64,000 nucleotides of DNA. Origin: Noviherbaspirillum humi. Its GTDB lineage: Bacteria; Pseudomonadota; Gammaproteobacteria; Burkholderiales; Burkholderiaceae_D. This document shows positions 38,295 through 46,475 of the stretch, piece after piece. Position 1 is the first letter of the stretch. Every line of letters starts with the position of its first letter. The notes beneath the pieces were generated by a model. The model was given only the letters and a program-made list of their open reading frames with translations. It was not told the DNA's origin and did no database searches. Both the position numbers and the translations under genes were made by a program. The DNA lies in assembly GCF_900188095.1 (NCBI RefSeq), contig NZ_FZOT01000017.1, positions 62,001-126,000 of the forward strand. The letters run 5' to 3'.

Positions 38295-41200
38295 ATGTTC
38301 CTGGCCGACTATGCCGAGCTGCATTGCCTTTCCAATTTCACCTTCCTGCGTGGCGCGTCGCATCCGGAGGAACTGGTGGAGCGGGCCCAGCGGCTCGGTT
38401 ATCGGGCGCTGGCGCTGACCGACGAGTGTTCCCTCGCCGGGGTGGTGCGGGCTCATGTGGAGGCGAGGAAGAGCGGCCTGCACTTGATCATCGGCAGCGA
38501 GATTTCGCTTTCCTGCGGCGTGAAGCTGGTGCTGCTGGCCACCGACATGGAAGGCTACGGCAATCTGTCGCAGCTGATTACTCTTGGCCGGCGGCGGGCG
38601 GGGAAGGGGCAGTATCTGCTGCATCGCGCTGATATCGACAATGCCGGCCCGGAAGCAGATGGGCGCCTGCACCGTATGCTAGGCTGCCTTGCAATCCTGA
38701 TTCCCGATCGCCAGCAGGAAGACGCGCTTTTGCTAGAGCAAGCGCAGTGGACCGCCGTCACGTTCGGTGAACGCGCCTGGATTGCGCTGGAACTGCTGCA
38801 GGGAGCCGACGATGATGTCTGGCGTGAGCGGCTGTCCCGACTCGCTGCCACAACCGGCTTGCCGCTGGTCGCTGCCGGCGATGTGCACATGCATGTCCGC
38901 TCGCGCAAGCCGCTGCAGGACACCCTCACCGCGATCCGTCTCGGCCGCCCGTTGGCAGAATGCGGGCTGGCACTGCATCCGAACGCCGAGCGCCATCTGC
39001 GCCACCGCCTGCGTCTGGCCAGCCTGTATCCTGCCGAGGCGCTCAAGCAGACTGTGATCATCGCCGAGCGCTGCCGTTTTTCCCTCGATGAATTGCGCTA
39101 CCAGTATCCGGAGGAAATAGCGCCGGCCGGCGAATCCCTTTCCGGTTACCTGCGCCGCCTGACTTACAACGGGGCGGACAGTCGTTTCCCGCGCGGCATT
39201 CCGGCCAAGGTGCAGGAGCAGATCGAGCATGAACTGGCGCTGATCGCCGAACTGTCCTACGAACCTTACTTCCTCACGGTGCACGACATCGTCAGCTTCG
39301 CCCGCAGCCAGGGCATTCTCTGCCAGGGACGCGGCTCAGCAGCCAATTCCGCCGTCTGCTATTGCCTCGGCGTGACCGAAGTCGATCCGGCGCGCATGAG
39401 CGTGCTGTTCGAGCGCTTCATCTCGAAAGAACGCAACGAGCCGCCCGACATCGATGTCGACTTCGAGCATGAGCGGCGCGAGGAGGTGATGCAGTACATG
39501 TACCGCAAGTACGGGCGCCAGCGGGCGGCCCTGGTGGCGGCTGTCATCACCTACCGGCCGCGCTCGGCGCTGAAGGATGTCGGCAAGGCGCTCGGACTGG
39601 AGCATGAATACGTCAATCGCCTGTCAGGCTCCCATCACTGGTGGGATGGCCGCAGCGTCAGCGCGGAGCGATTACAGGATGTCGGCCTCGATCCGGAATC
39701 GCCGCTGGTGCAGAAGCTGTTGCGGCTGGCGCAGACGCTGATCGGCTTCCCACGCCACCTGTCCCAGCACAGCGGCGGCTTCGTCATCGCCCGCGACAGC
39801 CTGGCGCGGCTGGTGCCGATCGAAAACGCGGCCATGGCCGATCGCAGCGTGATCCAGTGGGACAAGGACGACCTCGATGCCGTCGGCCTGCTGAAGATCG
39901 ATGTGCTGGCACTGGGCATGCTGTCGGCCATCCGCCGGGCGCTGGATTTCATCGGCCTGCGCCGCGGGGAAGTGTTCACCATGCAGGACGTGCCGGCGGA
40001 GGATGCGCAGACCTATCGCATGATCTCCCGCGCCGATACGGTAGGCGTATTCCAGGTCGAATCCCGCGCGCAGATGTCCATGCTGCCGCGCCTGCAGCCT
40101 CGTGCGTTTTACGACCTGGTGGTGGAGGTGGCGATCGTGCGCCCCGGCCCCATTCAAGGCGGCATGGTGCATCCTTATCTGCGGCGGCGTCAGGGACTGG
40201 AACCGGTGGCCTATCCGAGCGAGGGCGTGCGCCAGGCCTTGGAGCGCACCCTCGGCGTGCCGATCTTTCAGGAACAGGTGATGCAGATCGCCATGCTCGC
40301 CGCCGGGTTCAGCGCCGGCGAAGCCGACAGCCTGCGGCGCGCCATGGCCGCCTGGCGGCGCAAGGGCGGCCTGGAAAAGTTTTACGACAAGGTAGTGCAA
40401 GGCATGATAGACAACGGCTACGAACCAGCATTCGCCGAACAGATTTTCCGTCAGATCGAAGGCTTCGGCGAATACGGTTTTCCCGAGTCCCATGCCGCCA
40501 GCTTCGCGCTGCTGGTGTATGTATCGGCCTGGATCAAATGCCACGAGCCGGCCGCCTTCCTCGCCGCATTGCTCAATGCCCAGCCGCTCGGTTTCTATTC
40601 GCCGTCGCAACTGGTGCAGGATGCGCGCCGACATGGCATCGAAATCCGGCCGGCCGATGTCGCTTTCAGTGATTGGGACTGCACGCTGGAGGAAACAGAT
40701 GCCTCGCTGCGCAGCGACCGGGCTCAGCCGGCGGTGCGTCTCGGACTGCGGCTGGTCAAAGGGCTGTCGCCGCAAGCAGGGGAGCGCATCGAAGAAATGC
40801 GGGCCATCCGCCTGTTCGGCAGCATTGACGATCTTGCTCGCCGTGCCGGCCTCTCTTCCCATGATTTGCAGTCATTGGCACGGGCCAATGCATTGTTGTC
40901 GCTTGTCGGGCATCGGCGTCAGGCCGCCTGGCAGGTGAGCGGCATGCTGGTCATGCCCGAAATATTTCGAGACGCGCCATTGGCAGTGGACGAACTGGAT
41001 TTGCCGGCGGCTTCCGAAGGACGGGAAATCATCGCCGACTATGCCAGCACCGGTTTGACCTTGGGCCGCCATCCATTGGCGCTATTGCGCAAACGCTTCA
41101 AGGCAATGAATTTGTCCACCGCGCTCGAGATGAAATCCTTCGGCAACGGCAAGCTGGCGCGCACCGCCGGACTCGTCACGGTACGCCAGCGTCCCGGAAC

Positions 41201-41432
41201 GGCGAATGGCGTGCTTTTCGTCACGCTGGAAGACGAGACTGGCGTTACCAATGTCATCATCTGGCCTGGATTGCTGGAAAAGCAGCGCCGGGAAATTCTG
41301 AATGCCACGCTGTTGACCGTGTACGGCGTCTGGCAGCGGGAAGGACAGGTCACGCATCTGATCGCCAAGCGGGTGGTGGATCATTCCATGCTGCTGGGAA
41401 GGCTGAATGTGGAAAGCCGCGACTTCCACTGA
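38295..41432 (+). CDS. dnaE2: Error-prone DNA polymerase DnaE2
   Basis: A 1045-residue C-family polymerase, shorter than replicative DnaE (about 1160) and typical of DnaE2. An N-terminal PHP domain (LHCLSNFTFLRGASHPEE) is followed by the polymerase core with catalytic Asp residues in NEPPDIDVDFEHERR, the AAFFAL-like SHAASFALLVYVSAW region, and a C-terminal OB fold (VTVRQRPGTANGVLFVTLED). It lies 12 bp after imuB in the same SOS-controlled operon. Confidence 0.95.
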   Translation: MFLADYAELHCLSNFTFLRGASHPEELVERAQRLGYRALALTDECSLAGVVRAHVEARKSGLHLIIGSEISLSCGVKLVLLATDMEGYGNLSQLITLGRRRAGKGQYLLHRADIDNAGPEADGRLHRMLGCLAILIPDRQQEDALLLEQAQWTAVTFGERAWIALELLQGADDDVWRERLSRLAATTGLPLVAAGDVHMHVRSRKPLQDTLTAIRLGRPLAECGLALHPNAERHLRHRLRLASLYPAEALKQTVIIAERCRFSLDELRYQYPEEIAPAGESLSGYLRRLTYNGADSRFPRGIPAKVQEQIEHELALIAELSYEPYFLTVHDIVSFARSQGILCQGRGSAANSAVCYCLGVTEVDPARMSVLFERFISKERNEPPDIDVDFEHERREEVMQYMYRKYGRQRAALVAAVITYRPRSALKDVGKALGLEHEYVNRLSGSHHWWDGRSVSAERLQDVGLDPESPLVQKLLRLAQTLIGFPRHLSQHSGGFVIARDSLARLVPIENAAMADRSVIQWDKDDLDAVGLLKIDVLALGMLSAIRRALDFIGLRRGEVFTMQDVPAEDAQTYRMISRADTVGVFQVESRAQMSMLPRLQPRAFYDLVVEVAIVRPGPIQGGMVHPYLRRRQGLEPVAYPSEGVRQALERTLGVPIFQEQVMQIAMLAAGFSAGEADSLRRAMAAWRRKGGLEKFYDKVVQGMIDNGYEPAFAEQIFRQIEGFGEYGFPESHAASFALLVYVSAWIKCHEPAAFLAALLNAQPLGFYSPSQLVQDARRHGIEIRPADVAFSDWDCTLEETDASLRSDRAQPAVRLGLRLVKGLSPQAGERIEEMRAIRLFGSIDDLARRAGLSSHDLQSLARANALLSLVGHRRQAAWQVSGMLVMPEIFRDAPLAVDELDLPAASEGREIIADYASTGLTLGRHPLALLRKRFKAMNLSTALEMKSFGNGKLARTAGLVTVRQRPGTANGVLFVTLEDETGVTNVIIWPGLLEKQRREILNATLLTVYGVWQREGQVTHLIAKRVVDHSMLLGRLNVESRDFH

Positions 41433-42014
41433 AGCCTTTCGCCTGGGGCGCTAAAACGCGCTTGTCCCGGTCTCTGACGGTTCATCCTCAAAACCGCATC
41501 GGTAAAAGCATTTGAAAACCGTCCAGCGTTGATTCCCGCTGCTGGAATGAGAGCGCTTGTCTCCGCAAGCACGCTGCATTGCGAATTGTTTCAACAAACA
41601 GCGCGCCGGCTGCAGCCTTGCTGATTTCCGGAATAGGAAATTCAACCTTCATGGATTTGTAAAAGCCTCCAGGCGTTGGACCAGGCATGTCCAGCAAGTG
41701 TAGCGATACAAAAAATGAGGTTGTCGCATTACTGAGACGAGTCAAAAACTTGAAAACAAAGCGTAATAAGCAGGGGCTTAAAACCAGGCTCGTCTCCTCT
41801 TATCCATCATCTATTTTTGACTTTGGTTTTCCTTTTTTTGACCTGTACGGATGTAACTTTAATAACTACTCTAGCATTGCACAACTTGGAAAAATTCCAA
41901 CGTCAAATGGTACAGAAAACGAGTTGTAGCTAAACCAGTACATCAAGCGAGCAAGCAAACACATCGGCAAGAAGTTGCAATCCAGCGCATAAAACTTATC
42001 AGGCACATTCAGCT
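41433..42014. other. Gene-poor, AT-rich left border of the pilus island
   Basis: 582 bp between dnaE2 and the pilus ATPase gene. The first 250 bp have chromosomal composition. From about 41690 the sequence turns AT-rich, as in the pilus locus. Short open frames exist on both strands (80 codons at 41687 plus, 85 codons ending at 41488 minus), but neither has a convincing ribosome-binding site or recognisable product. No integrase, IS end or flanking direct repeat was found. Confidence 0.6.
41838..41900 (+). promoter_or_regulatory. Candidate promoter and palindrome upstream of the pilus operon
   Basis: A possible sigma-70 promoter reads TTGACC (41838-41843), 16-bp spacer, TAATAA (41860-41865). 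A perfect inverted repeat TTGGAA-AAA-TTCCAA (41886-41900) lies just downstream, where a repressor could bind. Both are pattern matches only. Confidence 0.3.
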
Positions 42015-43787
42015 ATGTCTAGCGGAAAGATCATCGAGATCAATCTAGGGAAGGATGGAACCGAACTGCGCAGCCAGTCGGAAAACAGTCTGTCCGACAA
42101 AAAAGCCGAAGATGTGTCCCTGGCTCCGATAAAGGAGTTGAAGAGCAAGGCGATTCAGACCGCGCGGAACATGGAAGAGCTCGATCTGCCGGACGACATC
42201 GTCGTGCTGACGCCTGAAAAGCTGAAGGGTGTGTCGCTGGTGGAGTATGGGAAAAGCATTATCGTGATGCAATCTCTGGAAGAGCGGCGCAGCTATGTCG
42301 TCGCTCAGCCGAAGTATTTCGATGAGCGCAGGGTACTGATCTTCCGGCTCAGAAAATTGCTGGAAACCAGCGTCGGTACTCAGCCTGTTGTGTTTTACGG
42401 CGATCGCATGCTCATCCAGTCGCTTGCCCGGACCTATGACCTCAACGGACAGGACGGTGAGGATGAGGAGCCGCGTTCCGAGGAAATCAGCGAGTTCATG
42501 GAGATCGTCCGTGACGCGGTAAAGCGATCCACCTCCGACATTCACATATGCGCCCGCGATACGGGCTGCCAGATTCTTTATCGCACAAAAGGAACCCTGA
42601 TACGTTCCGGCCGGACCATGACGCTGAACCGTGCAAAAGATCTGGTGCGAGCAGTGTATAACACCAAACCGGACAAGGGCTCCAATACCGGCTCCGTCAT
42701 CACGTTTGAACGGCAGCAGCGAGCTGCCATTCCGTGCGTCATCCCAATCAATGGCAAGCAGGAGAACGTAAAGCTTCGCTTCGAGATCACGCCCGCCATC
42801 GGCGGCTTCGACGCGGTAATGCGGATCCTGCGGCAATCAAGCGAGACCTTCAGGCGTGGAGAAAGCTTGCAGGCCGATCTTGAGAAACTGGGATACCTCC
42901 CCGATCAAGCGCACATGATCGGCCTCGCGGCTCGAAAGACGATAGGCGGCATCGTGCTGTCAGGGCAAACCGGCTCAGGCAAGACAACAACGCTTTATTC
43001 AATGATGGCGCATATCGCTCACCGGGGCCGCAAATGCTATTCGGTGGAGGATCCGGTCGAAGGGCGGCTGTTCGGCGTGACGCAGATTCAAATCCAGGTC
43101 AATGAGGACATGGATGCGGACGAGGCCACCAGCGCCCTGGTGAAGTCCCTGATGAGGTTGGATCCGGACGTGGCCCTGGTGTCAGAGATTCGCGGCGTGG
43201 AAACAGCGTCTGCCTTCAAGCAACTGATCCAGACCGGACACCAAAGCCTGACCACGGTTCATGCCAACTCAGCGCTCGGGATCTTCGAAAGGCTATCCTC
43301 GCCGGAAATTGGCATTTCAAAGGAAGTCCTTGCGGCGCCCGACTTCCTGTCGATTCTCGTCTATCAAAAACTGCTGCGCAGGCTATGCGACGCATGCAAG
43401 ATACCTTTGCTCGGTACGAACGAGGATCCGGGCCTTGTGCAGCGGGTGCACCGCTTCGTCGATCCGGCCAAGGTTTACGTGCGGCATGAAGAGGGTTGCG
43501 ATGTATGCCGCGCATCGAGTCCAATACCCGGCATCGCGGATCTCACCGTCTGCGCGGAAGTCGTGATTCCGAATCAAGAACTGCTCGCCCTGCTTCAGGA
43601 GGGGAAACAGTTCGACGCCTACCGCCTATTGAGGGGGCAGAGAAAGCCCTTCGATCATCCGGACAGCCATGGCAAATCCGTGATGGATGTCGCCATTTAC
43701 AAAATGAGCCAGGGATGGATAGATCCGAAAGAACTGGAGCATGAATTGGAGCCGCTCGACTTGTACTGGGAAAGGAACAAGTCCTGA
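42015..43787 (+). CDS. Type IVb pilus assembly ATPase (PilQ/GspE family)
   Basis: A 590-residue secretion ATPase that powers pilin polymerisation. The N-terminal 150 residues are divergent. The GspE core then has Walker A GQTGSGKTTT (near residue 319), an Asp box SVEDPVEG, a Walker B-like segment DPDVALVSEIRG and a His box TGHQSLTTVHAN. A two-pair cysteine zinc motif follows (CDACK and CDVC). The gene is first in a string of pilus genes and shares one base with the next. Confidence 0.88.
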   Translation: MSSGKIIEINLGKDGTELRSQSENSLSDKKAEDVSLAPIKELKSKAIQTARNMEELDLPDDIVVLTPEKLKGVSLVEYGKSIIVMQSLEERRSYVVAQPKYFDERRVLIFRLRKLLETSVGTQPVVFYGDRMLIQSLARTYDLNGQDGEDEEPRSEEISEFMEIVRDAVKRSTSDIHICARDTGCQILYRTKGTLIRSGRTMTLNRAKDLVRAVYNTKPDKGSNTGSVITFERQQRAAIPCVIPINGKQENVKLRFEITPAIGGFDAVMRILRQSSETFRRGESLQADLEKLGYLPDQAHMIGLAARKTIGGIVLSGQTGSGKTTTLYSMMAHIAHRGRKCYSVEDPVEGRLFGVTQIQIQVNEDMDADEATSALVKSLMRLDPDVALVSEIRGVETASAFKQLIQTGHQSLTTVHANSALGIFERLSSPEIGISKEVLAAPDFLSILVYQKLLRRLCDACKIPLLGTNEDPGLVQRVHRFVDPAKVYVRHEEGCDVCRASSPIPGIADLTVCAEVVIPNQELLALLQEGKQFDAYRLLRGQRKPFDHPDSHGKSVMDVAIYKMSQGWIDPKELEHELEPLDLYWERNKS

Positions 43788-44851
43788 TGGAGAAGATGCT
43801 GAAAGCCATTGAGATGTTCCTTGGTCGCCTCGGCTTCCGCAGCAGCCTTGCCGACTTCTATGATGAATTGGCTGACCAGCTTCGGATGAACGTGAGCATC
43901 GGCCAGTTCATCGCGTCGAAGCAGGCGGCGGCGAAGCGCAGGAACCAGTCGCAGAGCGTCGTTTTTGCCGTGATGAAGAAGCGCCTCGGCATTGGCGGCG
44001 GCTTGTCAGATGCGCTGAGAGGTTTCATCCCTTCCGCCAACCTCATCATGATTCGCAGCGGCGAGCAGGTTGGGCGATTGATCGAAGGCGTAAGCTCGGC
44101 TGGTCTCGCCAACCGTTCCATGACGAAGATGCGGAACATGATGCTGGCGGTGCTCACGCCAGCGCTTACGCTCTTTCTCGGCCTGTTCGGCGTCTATCTG
44201 ATGTTTGGCTTCATGATCGTTCCGCAGTTCCTTTTCATCGTGAAGCTGGAAAAGATGGGGGGCTCGTTTCAAATCGCTTATTTTCTGGCAGAGATCCTGA
44301 CGAAATGGTGGTACGTCGTGGTGCCCGCATTCATAGGGTTCATAACGCTGGTAAGCATGAGCGTGCCCCGATGGACAGGGCGCCTCAGGCGGTGGATGGA
44401 CTATATCCCGCCCTACAGCATTTATCGAAGCTATCTGAGTGCCGTGTTGCTGATCAACTTGTCGGCTTTATTGCGCAGCAATGTGACGTTCAGGGATGCA
44501 CTGACCTTGATGAGCAAGGACGCCACTCCTTACATGCGCAGCCACCTGATGCGCATGCAAAAGAATCTGGCAAAAGGCGGCACTTTGGCCGCAGCCATGG
44601 ATACCGGACTGATTCCAGCGCCGCTCATCGACTACCTTGTGAGTTTCGAGGCAAGCGGAAAGCTGGAAGAAGTGATGAAGCGGATCGGCTTTGAAAATCT
44701 TGAACGTGCATTGACTGCCATGGAGATCAAGCTCCGCGCGCAGGCGGCCGTCATCAAGGCTGTCACTGGCGTTTTTCTGGCGTGGATATTTTTGGATACG
44801 TTTTCGTTTGGAAGAGTGGTCGGGGCGGCCGCTCGATCAGGGGGTCTATAG
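43787..44851 (+). CDS. Type IVb pilus inner-membrane platform protein (PilR/GspF family)
   Basis: A 354-residue polytopic protein of the GspF/PilC superfamily that anchors the assembly ATPase. Two T2SSF-like domains are separated by membrane helices: LTLFLGLFGVYLMFGFM near residue 125, WWYVVVPAFIGFITLVSM near 175 and a C-terminal helix near 325-345. It starts on the last base of the ATPase stop. Length resembles R64 PilR rather than the longer PilC of type IVa pili. Confidence 0.85.
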   Translation: MEKMLKAIEMFLGRLGFRSSLADFYDELADQLRMNVSIGQFIASKQAAAKRRNQSQSVVFAVMKKRLGIGGGLSDALRGFIPSANLIMIRSGEQVGRLIEGVSSAGLANRSMTKMRNMMLAVLTPALTLFLGLFGVYLMFGFMIVPQFLFIVKLEKMGGSFQIAYFLAEILTKWWYVVVPAFIGFITLVSMSVPRWTGRLRRWMDYIPPYSIYRSYLSAVLLINLSALLRSNVTFRDALTLMSKDATPYMRSHLMRMQKNLAKGGTLAAAMDTGLIPAPLIDYLVSFEASGKLEEVMKRIGFENLERALTAMEIKLRAQAAVIKAVTGVFLAWIFLDTFSFGRVVGAAARSGGL

Positions 44852-44895
44852 AAATATAGGCAATTGCAGAAGCACTTTTATATAGGGAGTACAAA

Positions 44896-45537
44896 TTGAA
44901 ACCACTACTTTTTAAATCGAAATATAAGCATCAACCTAAAAATTTTCATGCACAGCAAGGCATTACAGCGGTTGATCTTGTAATTGTATTGGCCGTCGCT
45001 GCAGTCATCATTGCTGGCATCGGGCTTACCGCTAAAGCACTATTTTCTGATGCCAAGATAAATGCAGATGCAAACGATTTGCAGTACATCATGACCAAGT
45101 ATCCTCAAACATTTGCAGCTGCCCCGGACACGTTGGCGGCCACTGCCCAAAATGTTAATTTAAGTGGGATTGCACCAACATCTTGGACACTAAACGGTGC
45201 AGGACCCGCCTCGTCACTTAGTATGAAGATTGGCCGAAATCTGAGTGTGGCACCTGCAACGATTACTGGTGCTGCCGCCAATGGAATAAGCTTTAATGTT
45301 TCCGCGGGAATGTCGGCAAATGAGTGTAACGCCTTCGTCTCACAACTGATGAATATTTCTTCAGCTGTCGTCGTTGGAGCAGGACCTAATGCCGTCGGTA
45401 ACCCAGCGCCAGTTACAAATACGCCAGCCGGTACTGCTATCAAAGGCACTGACGGTACTACAAGTGCAGCGGCTATGACTGCACAGTGCGCTAACACTGC
45501 GACGAATCAGATCGTGTTCTACATGCCGAAGGGTTAA
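44896..45537 (+). CDS. Type IVb major pilin (PilS-like)
   Basis: A 213-residue prepilin. A 22-residue basic leader ends in Gly (HAQQG) and is followed by a hydrophobic helix (ITAVDLVIVLAVAAVIIAG). The first mature residue is Ile and the usual Glu at +5 is Asp. The C-terminal domain has two cysteines (NECNAF and TAQCAN) that can form the pilin disulfide loop, and is rich in Ala, Thr and Asn. Initiation is at TTG 44896 with AGGGAG six bases upstream. Local GC is much lower than in flanking genes. Type IVb is supported by leader length and neighbours. Confidence 0.8.
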   Translation: MKPLLFKSKYKHQPKNFHAQQGITAVDLVIVLAVAAVIIAGIGLTAKALFSDAKINADANDLQYIMTKYPQTFAAAPDTLAATAQNVNLSGIAPTSWTLNGAGPASSLSMKIGRNLSVAPATITGAAANGISFNVSAGMSANECNAFVSQLMNISSAVVVGAGPNAVGNPAPVTNTPAGTAIKGTDGTTSAAAMTAQCANTATNQIVFYMPKG

Positions 45538-45544
45538 GTGTCTT

Positions 45545-45571
45545 ACGGCTCTCAAGTCTATTGGGAGCCGT
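45545..45571 (+). promoter_or_regulatory. Stem-loop immediately after the pilin gene
   Basis: ACGGCTCTC at 45545-45553 pairs with GGGAGCCGT at 45563-45571 (nine pairs, one G-T) eight bases past the pilin stop. There is no T run, so it is more likely an mRNA-stabilising or partial attenuation hairpin that lets pilin exceed the downstream gene products. Confidence 0.45.
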
Positions 45572-45746
45572 GAACATTTACAAATAAAATTATTCTGCTA
45601 AGTACGGGACCACACAATCAATTGAAATAAGTGTGAAAAAATAGCATTTGATTCCGCCTTCTGATTTGAACGGTGATGGGTACCATGATTTGGCAGTCAA
45701 TGTGATACTCAACCATTTCATATGGGCTACAACTAAGGAATCTCCG

Positions 45747-46475
45747 ATGGATTCGAAATTAAAGACATCAAGGTCGCCCGTTCTAATGATGTTGGTTGTT
45801 CTCGGTTTGACCTTTTCTGGCAGCGCCTCGTCTGTTGAAGAGAAAACTAGTTCAATGAGTGGCCGACCACTGACTTTGGCAATGGCACATCAGCTGAAGA
45901 ATCAAGACTACGTAAAGGATGTGCCTGGTCAAAATAGCCTTTTTCAAAACTATCGGATTAGTGCTTATGACAGTAAGCCATCTGGCGGGACACCCTCGAA
46001 GGAAAAGGTAGTGAGTGCAAAAAGCCAACGAAGCGATCCTTCTTCCCATGCGGTTTTGGCTTTAGCTAAAGATGAAAAAGATGAAAAAGAGAACAGAAAT
46101 GAAGCGGCTGATCTGAACAGGAAAGTCGGATCTGGGCAAAGTCCAAGGCCTGCCGGCATGAACCAATCATTGACTGCGTCTCATATTAGTTCCGCAGAAA
46201 AGATTTCACAGGACGCGACTCAATGCCCTTGGGAAGTAAAGCCCCAGGATGGAACATTACGCCGTTCGCTCGAAGCATGGAGCATCCGTGCCGGCTGGCA
46301 ACCTTACTGGGATATGCCCGTTGATTTTCCTGTAGAGCTAAACGCCAAATTGTGCGGCACCTTCGAGACCGCCATTGAACAGGTGCTGGCCGGGCTATCC
46401 AGCTCCGACGCCCCTGTGCGTGCGCTGTTCTACAGCGGAAACCGCGTGATCCGATTCGTGAGCGGCTCAAAATGA
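45747..46475 (+). CDS. TcpQ/PilL C-terminal domain pilus protein
   Basis: A 242-residue exported protein with a signal peptide (hydrophobic residues about 12-30, SPVLMMLVVLGLTFSGSASS) and a long, low-complexity, charged middle. A C-terminal TcpQ/PilL-type domain (about 165-240) contains DGTLRRSLEAWSIRAGWQ and FETAIEQVLAGL. Such domains act at the outer membrane with the secretin. The ATG at 45747 follows AAGGA by seven bases; the open frame further upstream (to 45648) is not used. It overlaps pilN by 4 bp. Confidence 0.75.
   Translation: MDSKLKTSRSPVLMMLVVLGLTFSGSASSVEEKTSSMSGRPLTLAMAHQLKNQDYVKDVPGQNSLFQNYRISAYDSKPSGGTPSKEKVVSAKSQRSDPSSHAVLALAKDEKDEKENRNEAADLNRKVGSGQSPRPAGMNQSLTASHISSAEKISQDATQCPWEVKPQDGTLRRSLEAWSIRAGWQPYWDMPVDFPVELNAKLCGTFETAIEQVLAGLSSSDAPVRALFYSGNRVIRFVSGSK

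Noticed and set aside
41488-41745. 85-codon minus-strand frame in the same gap
   Set aside because: Product not recognisable and no well-spaced ribosome-binding site; kept only as a remote possibility.
41687-41929. 80-codon plus-strand frame between dnaE2 and the pilus ATPase gene
   Set aside because: No convincing ribosome-binding site, low-complexity product and no family resemblance; probably chance in AT-rich DNA.
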